Positions 15,914 through 24,540 of a stretch of 64,000 bases of DNA are shown piece after piece (position 1 is the first letter of the stretch; every line of letters begins with the position of its first letter). Position numbers and translations under genes: made by a program. Origin of the DNA: Bifidobacterium choloepi (GTDB lineage Bacteria > Actinomycetota > Actinomycetes > Actinomycetales > Bifidobacteriaceae); NCBI RefSeq assembly GCF_010667615.1, contig NZ_VYSG01000001.1, positions 795,639-859,638 on the forward strand, written 5' to 3'. The notes under the pieces are model-generated. The model had not been told where the DNA came from. It did not search any database and worked only from the letters and a program-made list of their open reading frames with translations.

Positions 15914-18085
15914 TCAGGCGTTCATGATGGCGCTGAGTTCCTTGATGCCGGGCTGCTTGAAGAGTTCCTCGAGCATGACCGGCTCGCCGTTGCCGTTGGC
16001 CAGCGGGATGCGCCAGTTCGGGTACTCGTTGTTCGTGCCCGGCTGGTTCTGCGTGCGCTTCTCGCCGACGGCATCGACGAACGCGACGGCCTTGAGCTTC
16101 GACGGGGCCGCCTTGAGCGCGCGGTGCAGCGCGGCGACGATCTCGTTCTCGTTGGCGGCCTCGTCCTCGAGCATGGCAGGGTCGAGGAAGCCCTCGTCGC
16201 ACAGCATCTGCAGCATCGCCTGGTGCTCGAGCTCGGCGGACTGGCGGAATGCCGAGCCGTCGCCCTCGAGCAGGCCGAGGCGCTCGCGGATCTTGACGTG
16301 CTCGTACTCGAGGTAGCCGGCGGCCGGCGGCATGTCGTGGTTGTCGACGGTCGCGAGCGCGTACTTGCGCCAGTGTTGCGGCGGCGTGAAGACGCCGTCC
16401 ATCTGCTCGAACCACTCGACGGCGCAGCCGAAGATGCCGCGGTCGCCGAGGGCCTTCGTGACGTACGGCGGCACGACGCCGAGGTCCTCGCCGACGACGA
16501 CGCCGTTGACGCGGCTCGCCTCGATCGCGAGGATGCCGAGCATGACGTCGTGGTCGTAGTAGACATAGCAGCCGTCGACCGGCGTCTTGCCTTCCGGAAT
16601 CCACCACAGGCGGAACAGGCCGAGGATGTGGTCGATGCGCACGGCGCCGGCGGTGTTGAACATGCCGTGGACCATGTCGCGGTAGACCTTGTAGCCGGTC
16701 TTCTTGAGCTCGACCGGGTTGAGCGGCGGCTGGCTCCAGTTCTGGCCCTGCTGGTTGAACATGTCCGGCGGGGCGCCGACGGTCGCGCCGTTGGCGAATC
16801 GTTCCGGATACCACCAGACGTCGGCGCCCTGCGGGTGCACGCCGACGGCCATGTCGGCGATGAGGCCGATCTTCATGCCGGACTGGCGCGACGCGGCCTG
16901 CGCGCCGGCGAGCTGCTCGGTGGCAATCCACTCGAGCCAGCGGTAGAACTCAAGCGTGTCCGGGAACTGCTCGCGGATGGCCTGGATTTCGGGCGAATCC
17001 TTCGTGTACTTGTTCTCCCAGTTGTCGGGATCGGTCGTCGGGGCGCCCCACTTGTCGTAGCACAGGCACCAGGTGGCGTAGGCCTCGAGTTCGCCGCCGC
17101 AGTCGAGCTTGTACTGGTCGAAGACGGCCTTGCGGTCGTCCGGCATGCCGGCCTGGAAGATCATCCACAGCGCGCGCATCTTGGCCTGCCACATGGCGTC
17201 GCGGTCGATGAGCTCGGCGTCGTGGTCGAGCGGCTCGACGGAGTCGTGCAGCTGCTTGATCTCGGCCTTCGCCTCGTCGGACAGCGAATAGTATTCGGGG
17301 ATCGATTCCGGCGAGATGTAGGTGAAGTTGACGAAGCGGCGGGAGACCGGCAGGTACGGCGACGGGGTCAGCGGCGAGACCGGTTCGCCGGCGTGGACCG
17401 GGTTGATCAGGATGAAGTCGGCGTCGGTGTCGCGCTTCGCCTCGGTCAGCATGTAGCGCAGGTCCTCGAAGTCGCCGACGCCCCACGAGCGCTCGGAGCG
17501 GATCGAGTAGACCTGGGCCATCCAGCCCCACAGGGAGCCGTCCTCGAGCTCCGGAATCATGTCGATGTGCGACGGCGCCGAGATCAGCGTGGCGTCCTCG
17601 GCCTTGTCGCCGGCGGTCACGTGCAGCGTGTGGTAGCCGACCGGGATGTCGTCGGGCAGCACGAGCATCGACGTGCCGATGAACTCGCCGTTGACCGAAT
17701 GGGCCTTGGCGTCCGGATCGGCGACGATCTTGAGCTCGCCGTCGTACGGGGCGCCGTTCTCGAGCGTCAGCGTGGCGACCGGCACGTCCATGATGGGAGC
17801 GCGGACCTCGACTTCGCTCGGTTCGCCGACGACGTGCAGGACGGTCGGGTCGACGATGTGGGAGCGCTGCTCCGCGAGGATCGATTCGATCGCGGACTCG
17901 ATGGCCTCGGGCGTGGAGGCGTCCACGCCGAGCGCGGCCAGGATGGCCACGAGGACATCATCGTCGATTTCGTGGTAGTCATGGGACATGCCCATGTAGC
18001 TGGTCCCCACGCCCAGCATCTTGGCCAGTCGGACCAAGGGACGAGCGAGACGCTCGGGGGATTCCGTTTGCTCAGTAGTTGTCAT
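15914..18085 (-). CDS. malQ: 4-alpha-glucanotransferase (amylomaltase, GH77)
   Basis: The 723-residue enzyme disproportionates maltodextrins by transferring alpha-1,4-glucan segments. A ~150-residue N-terminal beta-rich region precedes the GH77 barrel. Barrel motifs seen are GLIADMAVGVHPQGADVWW, VRIDHILGLFRLWWIPEG (nucleophile Asp), VVGEDLGVVPPYV (acid/base Glu-Asp) and VDNHDMPPAAGYL. The length fits the long actinobacterial/enterobacterial MalQ type. The ATG at 18085 (MTTTEQTESPERL) lacks a ribosome site; a -10-like TACACT lies 8 bases before it, so the mRNA may be leaderless. It complements glgX. Confidence 0.95.
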   Translation of the reverse strand: MTTTEQTESPERLARPLVRLAKMLGVGTSYMGMSHDYHEIDDDVLVAILAALGVDASTPEAIESAIESILAEQRSHIVDPTVLHVVGEPSEVEVRAPIMDVPVATLTLENGAPYDGELKIVADPDAKAHSVNGEFIGTSMLVLPDDIPVGYHTLHVTAGDKAEDATLISAPSHIDMIPELEDGSLWGWMAQVYSIRSERSWGVGDFEDLRYMLTEAKRDTDADFILINPVHAGEPVSPLTPSPYLPVSRRFVNFTYISPESIPEYYSLSDEAKAEIKQLHDSVEPLDHDAELIDRDAMWQAKMRALWMIFQAGMPDDRKAVFDQYKLDCGGELEAYATWCLCYDKWGAPTTDPDNWENKYTKDSPEIQAIREQFPDTLEFYRWLEWIATEQLAGAQAASRQSGMKIGLIADMAVGVHPQGADVWWYPERFANGATVGAPPDMFNQQGQNWSQPPLNPVELKKTGYKVYRDMVHGMFNTAGAVRIDHILGLFRLWWIPEGKTPVDGCYVYYDHDVMLGILAIEASRVNGVVVGEDLGVVPPYVTKALGDRGIFGCAVEWFEQMDGVFTPPQHWRKYALATVDNHDMPPAAGYLEYEHVKIRERLGLLEGDGSAFRQSAELEHQAMLQMLCDEGFLDPAMLEDEAANENEIVAALHRALKAAPSKLKAVAFVDAVGEKRTQNQPGTNNEYPNWRIPLANGNGEPVMLEELFKQPGIKELSAIMNA

Positions 18086-18093
18086 ACCGTAAA

Positions 18094-18099
18094 AGTGTA
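18094..18099 (-). promoter_or_regulatory. Possible -10 element giving a leaderless malQ mRNA
   Basis: TACACT on the malQ strand ends 8 bases before the ATG and no Shine-Dalgarno sequence is present. The -35 region is weak (AGGTTT at 17 bases). Leaderless starts are common in actinobacteria, but this one is inferred. Confidence 0.35.
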
Positions 18100-18198
18100 G
18101 ACGGTTCGGGCGCCGGAAACCTAACTGAAACCACACAGTAGAACACGCTGTGAGTGAAATTTTGGGAGAATTGTTCCCCGGGCCACTCCTTACTGGAT

Positions 18199-18262
18199 GC
18201 TCCTGGATGCCGCAATACCGGGATCGGGTCCCGGGATTGCGGCATCCGAGACATCCAGGAGC
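18199..18262. other. Two competing nested hairpins after the LRV-protein gene
   Basis: GCTCCTGGATG (18199) can pair with CATCCAGGAGC (18252). The inner part of the same arm, GGATGCCGCAAT (18205), can pair instead with ATTGCGGCATCC ending at 18247. GGATG is shared, so the two folds exclude each other at that segment. The inner stem continues into CCGGGA/TCCCGG. It lies just past the stop of the gene at 18271. Confidence 0.55.
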
Positions 18263-18270
18263 GTCCCCGG

Positions 18271-19149
18271 TTACCCGATACGCGAGGCGGCGGCCCTGGA
18301 GACGTCGGACTCGCGGTCGTTGGCGAGCCGGGCGAGCGTTTCGGCCGACGTGTTCGGGTTGAGCGCGACAGCGCGGCGCACCATCGTCGCGAGGACTTTC
18401 GGCGCCTTCGAGTCCTCCTCGGCGCCGAACTGCGCGAGGAAGTCGAGCGTCTCGGCGTCGCACTCGGGATTCTGCGCGCCCTCGAGACGCATCTTCCAGC
18501 TGGTCTGCGGATTCTTCAGCGCGGTGTCGCGCACGTCGGCGTCGGGATCCTTCGTCAGGCGGCCAACGAGCCAGTTCTTGTCGTCGACATTGCCGGCGAC
18601 GGCCTTGCGCACGACGGCCGACGGGTCTTCGGAGAGCTTGACGAGGATGTTCGGGAACGGCATCGTCTCGCCGAGGAAGACGCGGTCCTCCTCGGGCGTG
18701 TTCAGGTTGCCGGCGACGGCCTCGAGCAGTGCCGTAGCCCTCGAGAACGCCGCCTGGTCGGCGCGGTCCGGCAGCGGGCGCCGCGCGAACTCGTGCAGCT
18801 CGCCGGAGTCGGTCGAATGGCGCAGGCGCTCGTAGGTCACCGTCAGCGCCTCGAACTTCTGCTCCGGCACGTCCTCCTCGGCGGCGGCCTTGGCGGCCTG
18901 CTCGCCGGCTTCGGCCACTTCCCCGTCGGCTTCGGCCTCGTCGGCCGCCTCCATCATCGCCTCGTCGTCGGCGACAATCTCGTCTTCGGTCGCCTGGGCA
19001 GCCCCGTCGGCCACCTGTGCCGCCTCGTTGGCCACTTGTGCCGGCTCGTCGGCCAGCCGGAAGGCCTGGTTGGCCGCCATCATGCCATCATTTTCCCCGA
19101 CACGCGCGGATTCCCCGGCAGCCTCGACCTGATTCTGTTCGTCTGTCAT
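18271..19149 (-). CDS. Leucine-rich-repeat-variant (LRV/HEAT-like) protein
   Basis: The 292-residue protein has a long acidic Ala/Glu/Asp-rich N-terminal region (residues ~1-100). Tandem short helical repeats follow, of the type DPSAVVRKAVAGNVDDKNWLVGRLTKDPDADVRDTALKN (three to four copies, also NPNTSAETLARLANDRESDV). These match the leucine-rich-repeat-variant pattern, a protein-binding solenoid. There is no signal peptide or membrane segment, so it is probably cytosolic. Function unknown. It lies alone between malQ and yigZ. Confidence 0.65.
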   Translation of the reverse strand: MTDEQNQVEAAGESARVGENDGMMAANQAFRLADEPAQVANEAAQVADGAAQATEDEIVADDEAMMEAADEAEADGEVAEAGEQAAKAAAEEDVPEQKFEALTVTYERLRHSTDSGELHEFARRPLPDRADQAAFSRATALLEAVAGNLNTPEEDRVFLGETMPFPNILVKLSEDPSAVVRKAVAGNVDDKNWLVGRLTKDPDADVRDTALKNPQTSWKMRLEGAQNPECDAETLDFLAQFGAEEDSKAPKVLATMVRRAVALNPNTSAETLARLANDRESDVSRAAASRIG

Positions 19150-19167
19150 GGTTGTCTATCTTAGTGC

Positions 19168-19333
19168 CTTCGCACTTCCCGGGAGGGCATTTGAAAAGTG
19201 CGAAGTCCTCCTGATCCTGTCCCGTATAGAAATCCCGGAATCTCAGGGATTTTGTCTCTTTGCCGCGTCCCTTGGCTCCATATATGCGCCACCGGCCTTC
19301 GCACTTTCCAAATGCCCGGTCAAAAAGTGCGAA
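19168..19333. repeat. Pair of hairpin elements in inverted orientation
   Basis: The first element (19168-19205) has stem CTTCGCACTT/AAGTGCGAAG around CCCGGGAGGGCATTTGAA. The second (19297-19333) begins CTTCGCACTTTCCAAATGCC and ends AAAAAGTGCGAA, so it is close to the reverse complement of the first. They lie between yigZ and the LRV protein, one at each end of the gap. Confidence 0.6.
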
Positions 19334-19335
19334 CC

Positions 19336-19977
19336 TCACTCCCGGCCAACACCCTCATTCACCAAGTCCAGTGCCTCCAGGGCCACCTGCCCATTGAATA
19401 AATCAGTCGTCCGGGCTTGCAATGTCGCATAATCCTCGTCCCGGACGAGCCCGTGGAACATCACGACATCGGTGAAGTCGGCAGAGTCCTGCCGACCGCC
19501 GAGCGTGGCGAGCAGATTCTGGAAACTGCCGAGCTGCGGGTACTGCAGCGTGACCGAAAACCGCCGGCACGGCACGATGTCGACGACGTCGGCCGCCTTG
19601 ACGGCGAGCGACGCGCCCGTCGAGTAGGCGCGGATCAGGCCGCCCGACCCCAGCAGGATGCCGCCGAAGTACCGCGTGACGGTGACGACGGTGTCCGTCA
19701 GGTCGTTGGCGCGCAGGACGTCGAGGATCGGCTTGCCGGCCGTGCCAGACGGCTCGCCGTCGTCGCTCATGCGCTCGATGACGCGCCCGTCGGCGTCCGT
19801 GACGAGCGCGGCGAACGCGACATGCCTCGACTTCGGATGCCGCTCGCGCACCGACTCGACGAACAGCAGCGCCTCGTCCATGTCGCCCACATGGGCCGCA
19901 TCGCCGATGAACTCCGATTTCTTCTCGACAAAGCCGTCATGCGCCGGCTCGTCCGCCGTGTTCGTCACTGTCCTCAT
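19336..19977 (-). CDS. yigZ: YigZ/IMPACT (UPF0029) family protein
   Basis: The ~213-residue protein has the family hallmarks KKSEFIGDAAHV, RHPKSRHVAFAA, MSDDGEPSGTAGKPIL and VTRYFGGILLGSGGLIRAY. A C-terminal EF-G-domain-V-like part follows. Its bacterial role is not settled; the eukaryotic relative IMPACT regulates the Gcn2 kinase. The ATG at 19977 gives a normal N-terminus; another in-frame ATG at 19998 would add seven residues, and neither has a clear ribosome site. Confidence 0.88.
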   Translation of the reverse strand: MRTVTNTADEPAHDGFVEKKSEFIGDAAHVGDMDEALLFVESVRERHPKSRHVAFAALVTDADGRVIERMSDDGEPSGTAGKPILDVLRANDLTDTVVTVTRYFGGILLGSGGLIRAYSTGASLAVKAADVVDIVPCRRFSVTLQYPQLGSFQNLLATLGGRQDSADFTDVVMFHGLVRDEDYATLQARTTDLFNGQVALEALDLVNEGVGRE

Positions 19978-20152
19978 GCCGTCAACACTAGCGGGCATGG
20001 GGAATAGCGGCGCGGTTCACGGGCCGGTTACCCGATCCGGTTCCGCCTCCCCAGTTCTCCTTCGTGGAACGGCAGGGCTGGCATCGCCGCACGGGCGCTG
20101 TCACCGGTGGCGTGGCAGACCAGACCGGACCGCGACAATCATGCCGGACGAC

Positions 20153-21157
20153 TCAGCCGACGACGACGTTGAAGCGGTCGCCCTTGAAGTAGGCGGCGAT
20201 CGATTCGATGACCTGCTTGGTCAGGCTCGTGTAGGCGCCGTCGGAGCGCCAGGCGACGTGTGGCGTCAGCACGACGTTCCCAAGCTTGAGCAGCGGACTG
20301 TCGGCGGGCAGCGGCTCCTGGTAGTAGACGTCGAGGCCGGCGACGATGTCGCCCTTTTCCAGCCGGTCGAGCAGCGCGCCCGGCTCGACGAGTTCGGCGC
20401 GGGCCGTGTTGATGAACATCGTGCCGGGGCGCATCGCGTCGATGTGCTCCTTCTTGACGATGCCCTTCGTGCCCGGCAGCAGCGGCAGGTTGATCGAGAC
20501 GACGTCGGCGGTTGCCATGAGTCGCGACAGGTCCTCGATCGGCGTGACGCCAAGCGCGGCGTAATCCTTCTTCGACGTCGGCGACTTCCAGGCCGTCACC
20601 TTCATGCCGATCCCCTGCGCAATCCTCGCGACGGTCTGGCCGATGCCGCCAAGACCGACGATGCCGAGCGTCTTGCCGCACAGTTCCATGCCGGCATGCG
20701 TCTGCGTGTCCCAGACGCCTTCGTGCGTCTCGCGGTTGAGCTCGCCGACATGCCGGGCGAGCTCGAACATCAGCGCGACGGCGAACTCGGCGACGGCGTG
20801 GTCGCCATAGTGGACGACGTTGCAGATGCGGATGCCGAGCCGCTTCGCCTCGTCGAGGTCGATGAAGCTCGCGACGCCGGTGCCGCCGAACGCGAAGCAC
20901 TTGACGTGGCCGGACAGCTGCCTGAGCACGTTGTCGCTGATGTGGAATCCGATGACAATGACGGCCTCGGCACCGGCGCACCGCTTGACGAATTCGTCCT
21001 CGTCGTACGTGAAGTCCTCGTACATCTTCAGCCGGGCGACGCCGTCCAGCATGCCGAACCACTGCTTGAACGGCTCGATCATGCCCTTCATCACGCATGG
21101 CATCACCACCAGCGGGAGATCCGTGCGGTCCTGTTGCGTTTCGTAGATAACAGTCAT
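20153..21157 (-). CDS. D-isomer-specific 2-hydroxyacid dehydrogenase
   Basis: The 334-residue NAD-dependent dehydrogenase has the Rossmann motif GIVGLGGIGQTVA (residues ~165-178), the substrate-binding Arg253 in NTARAELV, Glu281 in VYYQEPLP and His300 in LTPHVAW, the Arg/Glu/His triad of the family. It could act on phosphoglycerate, glyoxylate/hydroxypyruvate or 2-oxo acids. The lack of an ACT domain argues against a regulated SerA. The ATG at 21157 is preceded by GTGAGG. It is monocistronic, with no pathway neighbours. Confidence 0.85.
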   Translation of the reverse strand: MTVIYETQQDRTDLPLVVMPCVMKGMIEPFKQWFGMLDGVARLKMYEDFTYDEDEFVKRCAGAEAVIVIGFHISDNVLRQLSGHVKCFAFGGTGVASFIDLDEAKRLGIRICNVVHYGDHAVAEFAVALMFELARHVGELNRETHEGVWDTQTHAGMELCGKTLGIVGLGGIGQTVARIAQGIGMKVTAWKSPTSKKDYAALGVTPIEDLSRLMATADVVSINLPLLPGTKGIVKKEHIDAMRPGTMFINTARAELVEPGALLDRLEKGDIVAGLDVYYQEPLPADSPLLKLGNVVLTPHVAWRSDGAYTSLTKQVIESIAAYFKGDRFNVVVG

Positions 21158-21541
21158 GGCCTCACTGTAGCCCCGTTTTCGTTCGCTGACGGAGAAACGC
21201 AGAACGTCGACCATTTCAACGTTCCGGAATTGTTTCGACGGAAAAAACCGGCACGATTCCGCCGTTTTCAGCCAATGTTCAGCCAACAGTCAACCCCACC
21301 AATTCGACGATTGTTCACCGGATGTACAGGTTTTGTGTGGCTGGTTGTGATTTTTTGGCAATGAGAGTAAATTCTCTGACCAGAGGCGGCGGACAATGGC
21401 GTACCTCCGCTTCCACTACTTTCCCATATTTTTCTTTCCAACCATTTCGACCCGAGCGGCCGAATCCCCCGATTCCGCCTCTTGAATATCGGGCAGAACA
21501 ACGAAAAACGGCTTGCCGATTCCGGCAAGCCGTTTCGCAAA
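21158..21541. other. Upstream region of the hydroxyacid dehydrogenase and tRNA-Ser 3' flank
   Basis: The region holds a two-copy 11-bp direct repeat (TTCAGCCAA at 21267 and 21278) ~110 bases before the dehydrogenase start, possibly an operator, and the tRNA-Ser terminator near 21500. A rightward reading of 21322-21588 runs into the tRNA and is rejected. Confidence 0.45.
21498..21535 (-). terminator. Intrinsic terminator of tRNA-Ser
   Basis: AAACGGCTTGCC pairs with GGCAAGCCGTTT (12 bp, 6-base loop), followed on the leftward strand by TTTTTCGTT. It lies just past the 3' end of the tRNA. Confidence 0.85.
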
Positions 21542-21631
21542 TGGCGGAGTCAGAGGGATTCGAACCCTCGAGCCGTTTACACGACTAACACCTTAGCAGG
21601 GTGCCCCTATCGGCCACTCAGGCATGACTCC
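21542..21631 (-). tRNA. tRNA-Ser (anticodon GCT)
   Basis: Read leftward, the gene starts GGAGTCATGCCTGAGTGG and has the anticodon loop CTGCTAA, a long class II variable arm, the T-loop GGTTCGAATCC and acceptor TGACTCC. CCA is encoded. It decodes AGC/AGU serine codons. Confidence 0.95.
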
Positions 21632-21786
21632 AAGTCCTGGATTGTCGTCGCGCGTGCGTCACACAGCGCAACAGTGTTAGAGCATACCATGCTTTTGCCC
21701 GCGAAACACCCCATTCACGAAAATCCGGTGAATTTCCTCTCCGGCCGCCATCTTCCTTCCCGGGCACGGGAATCTCCCCGCCCAGC

Positions 21787-21815
21787 GCAATCCCGTGACC
21801 GGATCACGGGATTGC
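21787..21815. other. 12-bp hairpin between tRNA-Ser and dinB
   Basis: GCAATCCCGTGA and TCACGGGATTGC pair across CCGGA. It lies in the divergent 286-base gap, about 70 bases before the LexA-type site of dinB, and belongs to neither gene clearly. Confidence 0.5.
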
Positions 21816-21870
21816 AACATGGGAGAAAGGATAGGCCGCACTGTGCAGGCGGACATGATGTGCGAATCAT

Positions 21871-21886
21871 TCGAACATTTGTTCAC
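21871..21886 (+). promoter_or_regulatory. LexA (SOS) box of dinB
   Basis: TCGAACATTTGTTCAC contains CGAAC-ATTT-GTTCA, one base from the actinobacterial SOS box CGAAC-N4-GTTCG. It overlaps the predicted -35 (TTCACT) of dinB, where LexA binding would block RNA polymerase. Confidence 0.8.
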
Positions 21887-21910
21887 TTTCCGGGCGGTTT
21901 CTTCTATACT
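21882..21910 (+). promoter_or_regulatory. dinB promoter
   Basis: TTCACT (21882-21887), a 17-base spacer and TATACT (21905-21910) form the promoter. The dinB ATG is 7 bases after the -10, so transcription should start at or next to the ATG, giving a leaderless mRNA. Confidence 0.7.
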
Positions 21911-21917
21911 GAAGAGC

Positions 21918-23294
21918 ATGAGTACGGCACCGAGGAACGCGGCGGCGAAACGCGACTGGGGCCACGACGAGCGTGGCTGCACGGTGCTGCATATCGACAT
22001 GGACGCGTTCTACGCGTCGCTCGAGATCGCACGGCATCCGGAGCTCAGGGGGCGGCCGGTCATCATCGGCACCGGCAACCGCGCCGTCGTGTCGGCGGCG
22101 AGCTACGAGGCGCGCCGCTACGGCGTCAACTCGGCGATGGCGGCGGCGACGGCGCACCGGCTGTGCCCCGACGGCGTGTTCCTGCCGGTCGACGGCGCCT
22201 ACTACCGGCAGGTGTCCCGCGAAATCTTCCACGGCATCCTCGGCCAGGTGACCGACCGGATCGAGCAGGTGTCGGTCGACGAATGCTACATGGATGTCGC
22301 CGGCGCGCTGCGGCAGTGGGAGCGGCCGACGGCGATCGCGCGGTGGGTGCGCGCCGAGGTCGCCCGGCGATTCAACATCACCTGTTCGGTCGGCATCGCC
22401 GGCAACAAGCTTGTCGCGAAGATGGCGTCGACGAACGCGAAGCCGGACGGCATGCTGCTCATCCCGCTCGACCGGCACGCCGAGTTCGTGCAGATGATGC
22501 CGTTGCGCGGCATTCCCGGCATCGGGCCGGCGCTCGAGAAGCGGCTGAACGGCTGGGGTGTCATGTCGGTCGCCGACCTCGCGAAGCTCACCGAGGAGCA
22601 GATCGGGCAGATCACCGGATCGGCTTCGTCGGCGCACGGGCTGTTTCTCGCGGCGCGCGGCCAGGACAGCCGGCCGGTCGTGCCGTTCACGCCGGAAAAG
22701 TCGATCGGCGCCGAGCGCACGTTCGACGAGGACACGCGCGACGCGGCGACCGTCACGTCGCTGCTGCGCTGGTGCGCGTCGCGGGTCGCGTCGTCGCTGC
22801 GACGCCGCGGGCTCGTCGGCCGCACCGTCACCGTCAAGCTGCGGTTCGCCGACCTGAGCTACCGGACGCGCTCGCACACGCTGGCGGCGCCGGTCGACTC
22901 GGCCGCCGCCATCTTCCCGGCCGCCGTCGAGCTGTTCGGGGCGATGACGGGGATGATGGACGATCCGTCCGCCGAAAGCGGCGCCGGCGAGGCGACGTCG
23001 TCGAGTCGCCTGCGCCGCGCCGTACGGCTCGCCGGCGTCTCCGTCTCCGGCCTGTCGGACGCGGCGACGACGGCGGTCCAGCTGTCGTTCGACGACATGA
23101 TGCCGGACGATTCATCCGGCAATGCCGGCACGGCGAAGCTGCCCGGCGCACCGGGAGCTTCGGAGGCGACGCATGGCGCCCATCGCACTCTCCATCACGC
23201 CGAATCGAAGACCGACCGCCTGCGCGACGCCGAGGCCGCGCTCGACACCATCCGCAGGAAATTCGGCAACGGCAGCGCGCAATTGGGCGTATGA
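21918..23294 (+). CDS. dinB: DNA polymerase IV (Y family)
   Basis: The 458-residue translesion polymerase has the catalytic acid motifs LHIDMDAFYASLE (residues ~24-36) and QVSVDECYMDVAG, the fingers segment SAASYEARRYGV, thumb helix-hairpin-helix RGIPGIGPALEKRL and a little-finger domain with KSIGAERTF. The last ~75 residues are a low-complexity tail that includes QLSFDDM, matching the QLSLF-type beta-clamp-binding motif. A LexA box and promoter sit directly upstream. Convergent with dapC, whose stop is only 15 bases away. Confidence 0.96.
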   Translation: MSTAPRNAAAKRDWGHDERGCTVLHIDMDAFYASLEIARHPELRGRPVIIGTGNRAVVSAASYEARRYGVNSAMAAATAHRLCPDGVFLPVDGAYYRQVSREIFHGILGQVTDRIEQVSVDECYMDVAGALRQWERPTAIARWVRAEVARRFNITCSVGIAGNKLVAKMASTNAKPDGMLLIPLDRHAEFVQMMPLRGIPGIGPALEKRLNGWGVMSVADLAKLTEEQIGQITGSASSAHGLFLAARGQDSRPVVPFTPEKSIGAERTFDEDTRDAATVTSLLRWCASRVASSLRRRGLVGRTVTVKLRFADLSYRTRSHTLAAPVDSAAAIFPAAVELFGAMTGMMDDPSAESGAGEATSSSRLRRAVRLAGVSVSGLSDAATTAVQLSFDDMMPDDSSGNAGTAKLPGAPGASEATHGAHRTLHHAESKTDRLRDAEAALDTIRRKFGNGSAQLGV

Positions 23295-23309
23295 AAGCCC
23301 CGCCGGATG

Positions 23310-24491
23310 TCACTCCCAGGTCGACAGGCGCAAGGCGGCCTGGCCGATGGCGTCGTCGGTGGCGGTGACGGAGAAGCGCAGGTAGTCCGGGGCGCCATAG
23401 AACTCGCCGGGGCTCGGGACGATGCCGAGCTGCGCGAGGGCCTCCATGTCGGTCCAGCAGTCGCCGCTCTTCGCCTTGACCCAGACATACAGCGCGCCCT
23501 GCGGCATGTCGACGGCGTAGCCGTGGGCGCGCAGCGCGCCGACGAGCTCGAGCAGGCGCGCCGAGTAGCGGGCGAACTGCGTCTCGACGGCGACGCCGTC
23601 GCGCAGGCCGGCGGCCATCGCCGCCTGGACAGGGCCGGGGACGATCTCGCCGATCTGCTTGCGCACGGCCGTCATCGGGCCGATGATCGCCTTGTCGCCG
23701 GCGATGCAGGCGGTGCGGTAGCCGGCCATGTTCGACTGCTTGCTCAGCGAATACAGCACGAGGACGTGGTCGGCGGAGCCGGAGCAGGCGTCCGGCTGCA
23801 GCGCGCAGGCCGACGGCCGGATGGCGCGGCCTTCCCCGCCGTCGACGGCGGCCCGCGCGACGGCGTCGCGGTTGGCCTTCGTCCACGTCATCATCGCGTA
23901 GCATTCGTCGGACAGCACGACGGCGTCGATCGCGCGGGCCGCGTCGACGATGGCCTTGAGCCGGGCGGCCGAATAGACGTCGCCGGTCGGGTTGTTCGGC
24001 GAGTTCACCCAGATTGCCCTGACGCCGGGCACGTCCTTCCACGACGCGACGTCGGCGACGTCGTCGACCTTGAGCACGGTGGCGCCGGCCAGCTGCGTGC
24101 CGATTTCGTAGGTCGGGTACGATACGCGCGGCTGGACGACGACGTCGCCGTCGCCGAGGCCCAGCAGGCTCGCCATCAGCGCGACGGCCTCCTTCGAGCC
24201 AACCGTCGGCACGACCGACGCGCCGATGGCGTCCAGGTCGGCGCCGCGCACGTCGCGGAACCAGTCGTGCAGGGCGAGCTGCAGGTCGTCGGTGCCGACC
24301 GTCGCCGGATAGCCGTTCGCGTTGGCGTCGTCTGACGCGACGGCGAGGGCCTTGCGGACACTGTCCGGCACCGGATCGACCGGCGAGCCGACCGACAGGT
24401 CGATCAGTCCGCCCTGCGAATTGCGCGCGACACGCTTGTAATGCGCCACGCGACTCCAGTCATACGGCGTGGAAAACGGCTGGAATCCCAT
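23310..24491 (-). CDS. dapC: Succinyldiaminopimelate aminotransferase (class I/II PLP)
   Basis: The 393-residue aminotransferase has the fold type I signatures WVNSPNNPTGDVYSAA, VLSDECYAMM and the PLP-lysine segment VLYSLSKQSNMAGYRTA. I call DapC because fdxA lies immediately upstream on the same strand, the conserved fdxC-dapC order of actinobacteria such as Mycobacterium. The enzyme makes an intermediate of lysine and peptidoglycan diaminopimelate. Another aminotransferase specificity cannot be excluded from sequence alone. Confidence 0.82.
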   Translation of the reverse strand: MGFQPFSTPYDWSRVAHYKRVARNSQGGLIDLSVGSPVDPVPDSVRKALAVASDDANANGYPATVGTDDLQLALHDWFRDVRGADLDAIGASVVPTVGSKEAVALMASLLGLGDGDVVVQPRVSYPTYEIGTQLAGATVLKVDDVADVASWKDVPGVRAIWVNSPNNPTGDVYSAARLKAIVDAARAIDAVVLSDECYAMMTWTKANRDAVARAAVDGGEGRAIRPSACALQPDACSGSADHVLVLYSLSKQSNMAGYRTACIAGDKAIIGPMTAVRKQIGEIVPGPVQAAMAAGLRDGVAVETQFARYSARLLELVGALRAHGYAVDMPQGALYVWVKAKSGDCWTDMEALAQLGIVPSPGEFYGAPDYLRFSVTATDDAIGQAALRLSTWE

Positions 24492-24510
24492 GAAGTCTCC
24501 TTATACGGAA

Positions 24511-24532
24511 GATCCCCGCGGGAGCGGGGATC
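24511..24532. other. Short hairpin between fdxA and dapC
   Basis: GATCCCCGC-GGGA-GCGGGGATC forms a 9-bp stem between the two genes without a T-run, so it may stabilise or partly attenuate a shared fdxA-dapC transcript. Confidence 0.5.
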
Positions 24533-24540
24533 GGGTCGGT

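Noticed and set aside
19088..19339. An 83-codon leftward frame between yigZ and the LRV gene
   Set aside because: It translates the two inverted hairpin elements and overlaps the LRV gene; no ribosome site or family match.
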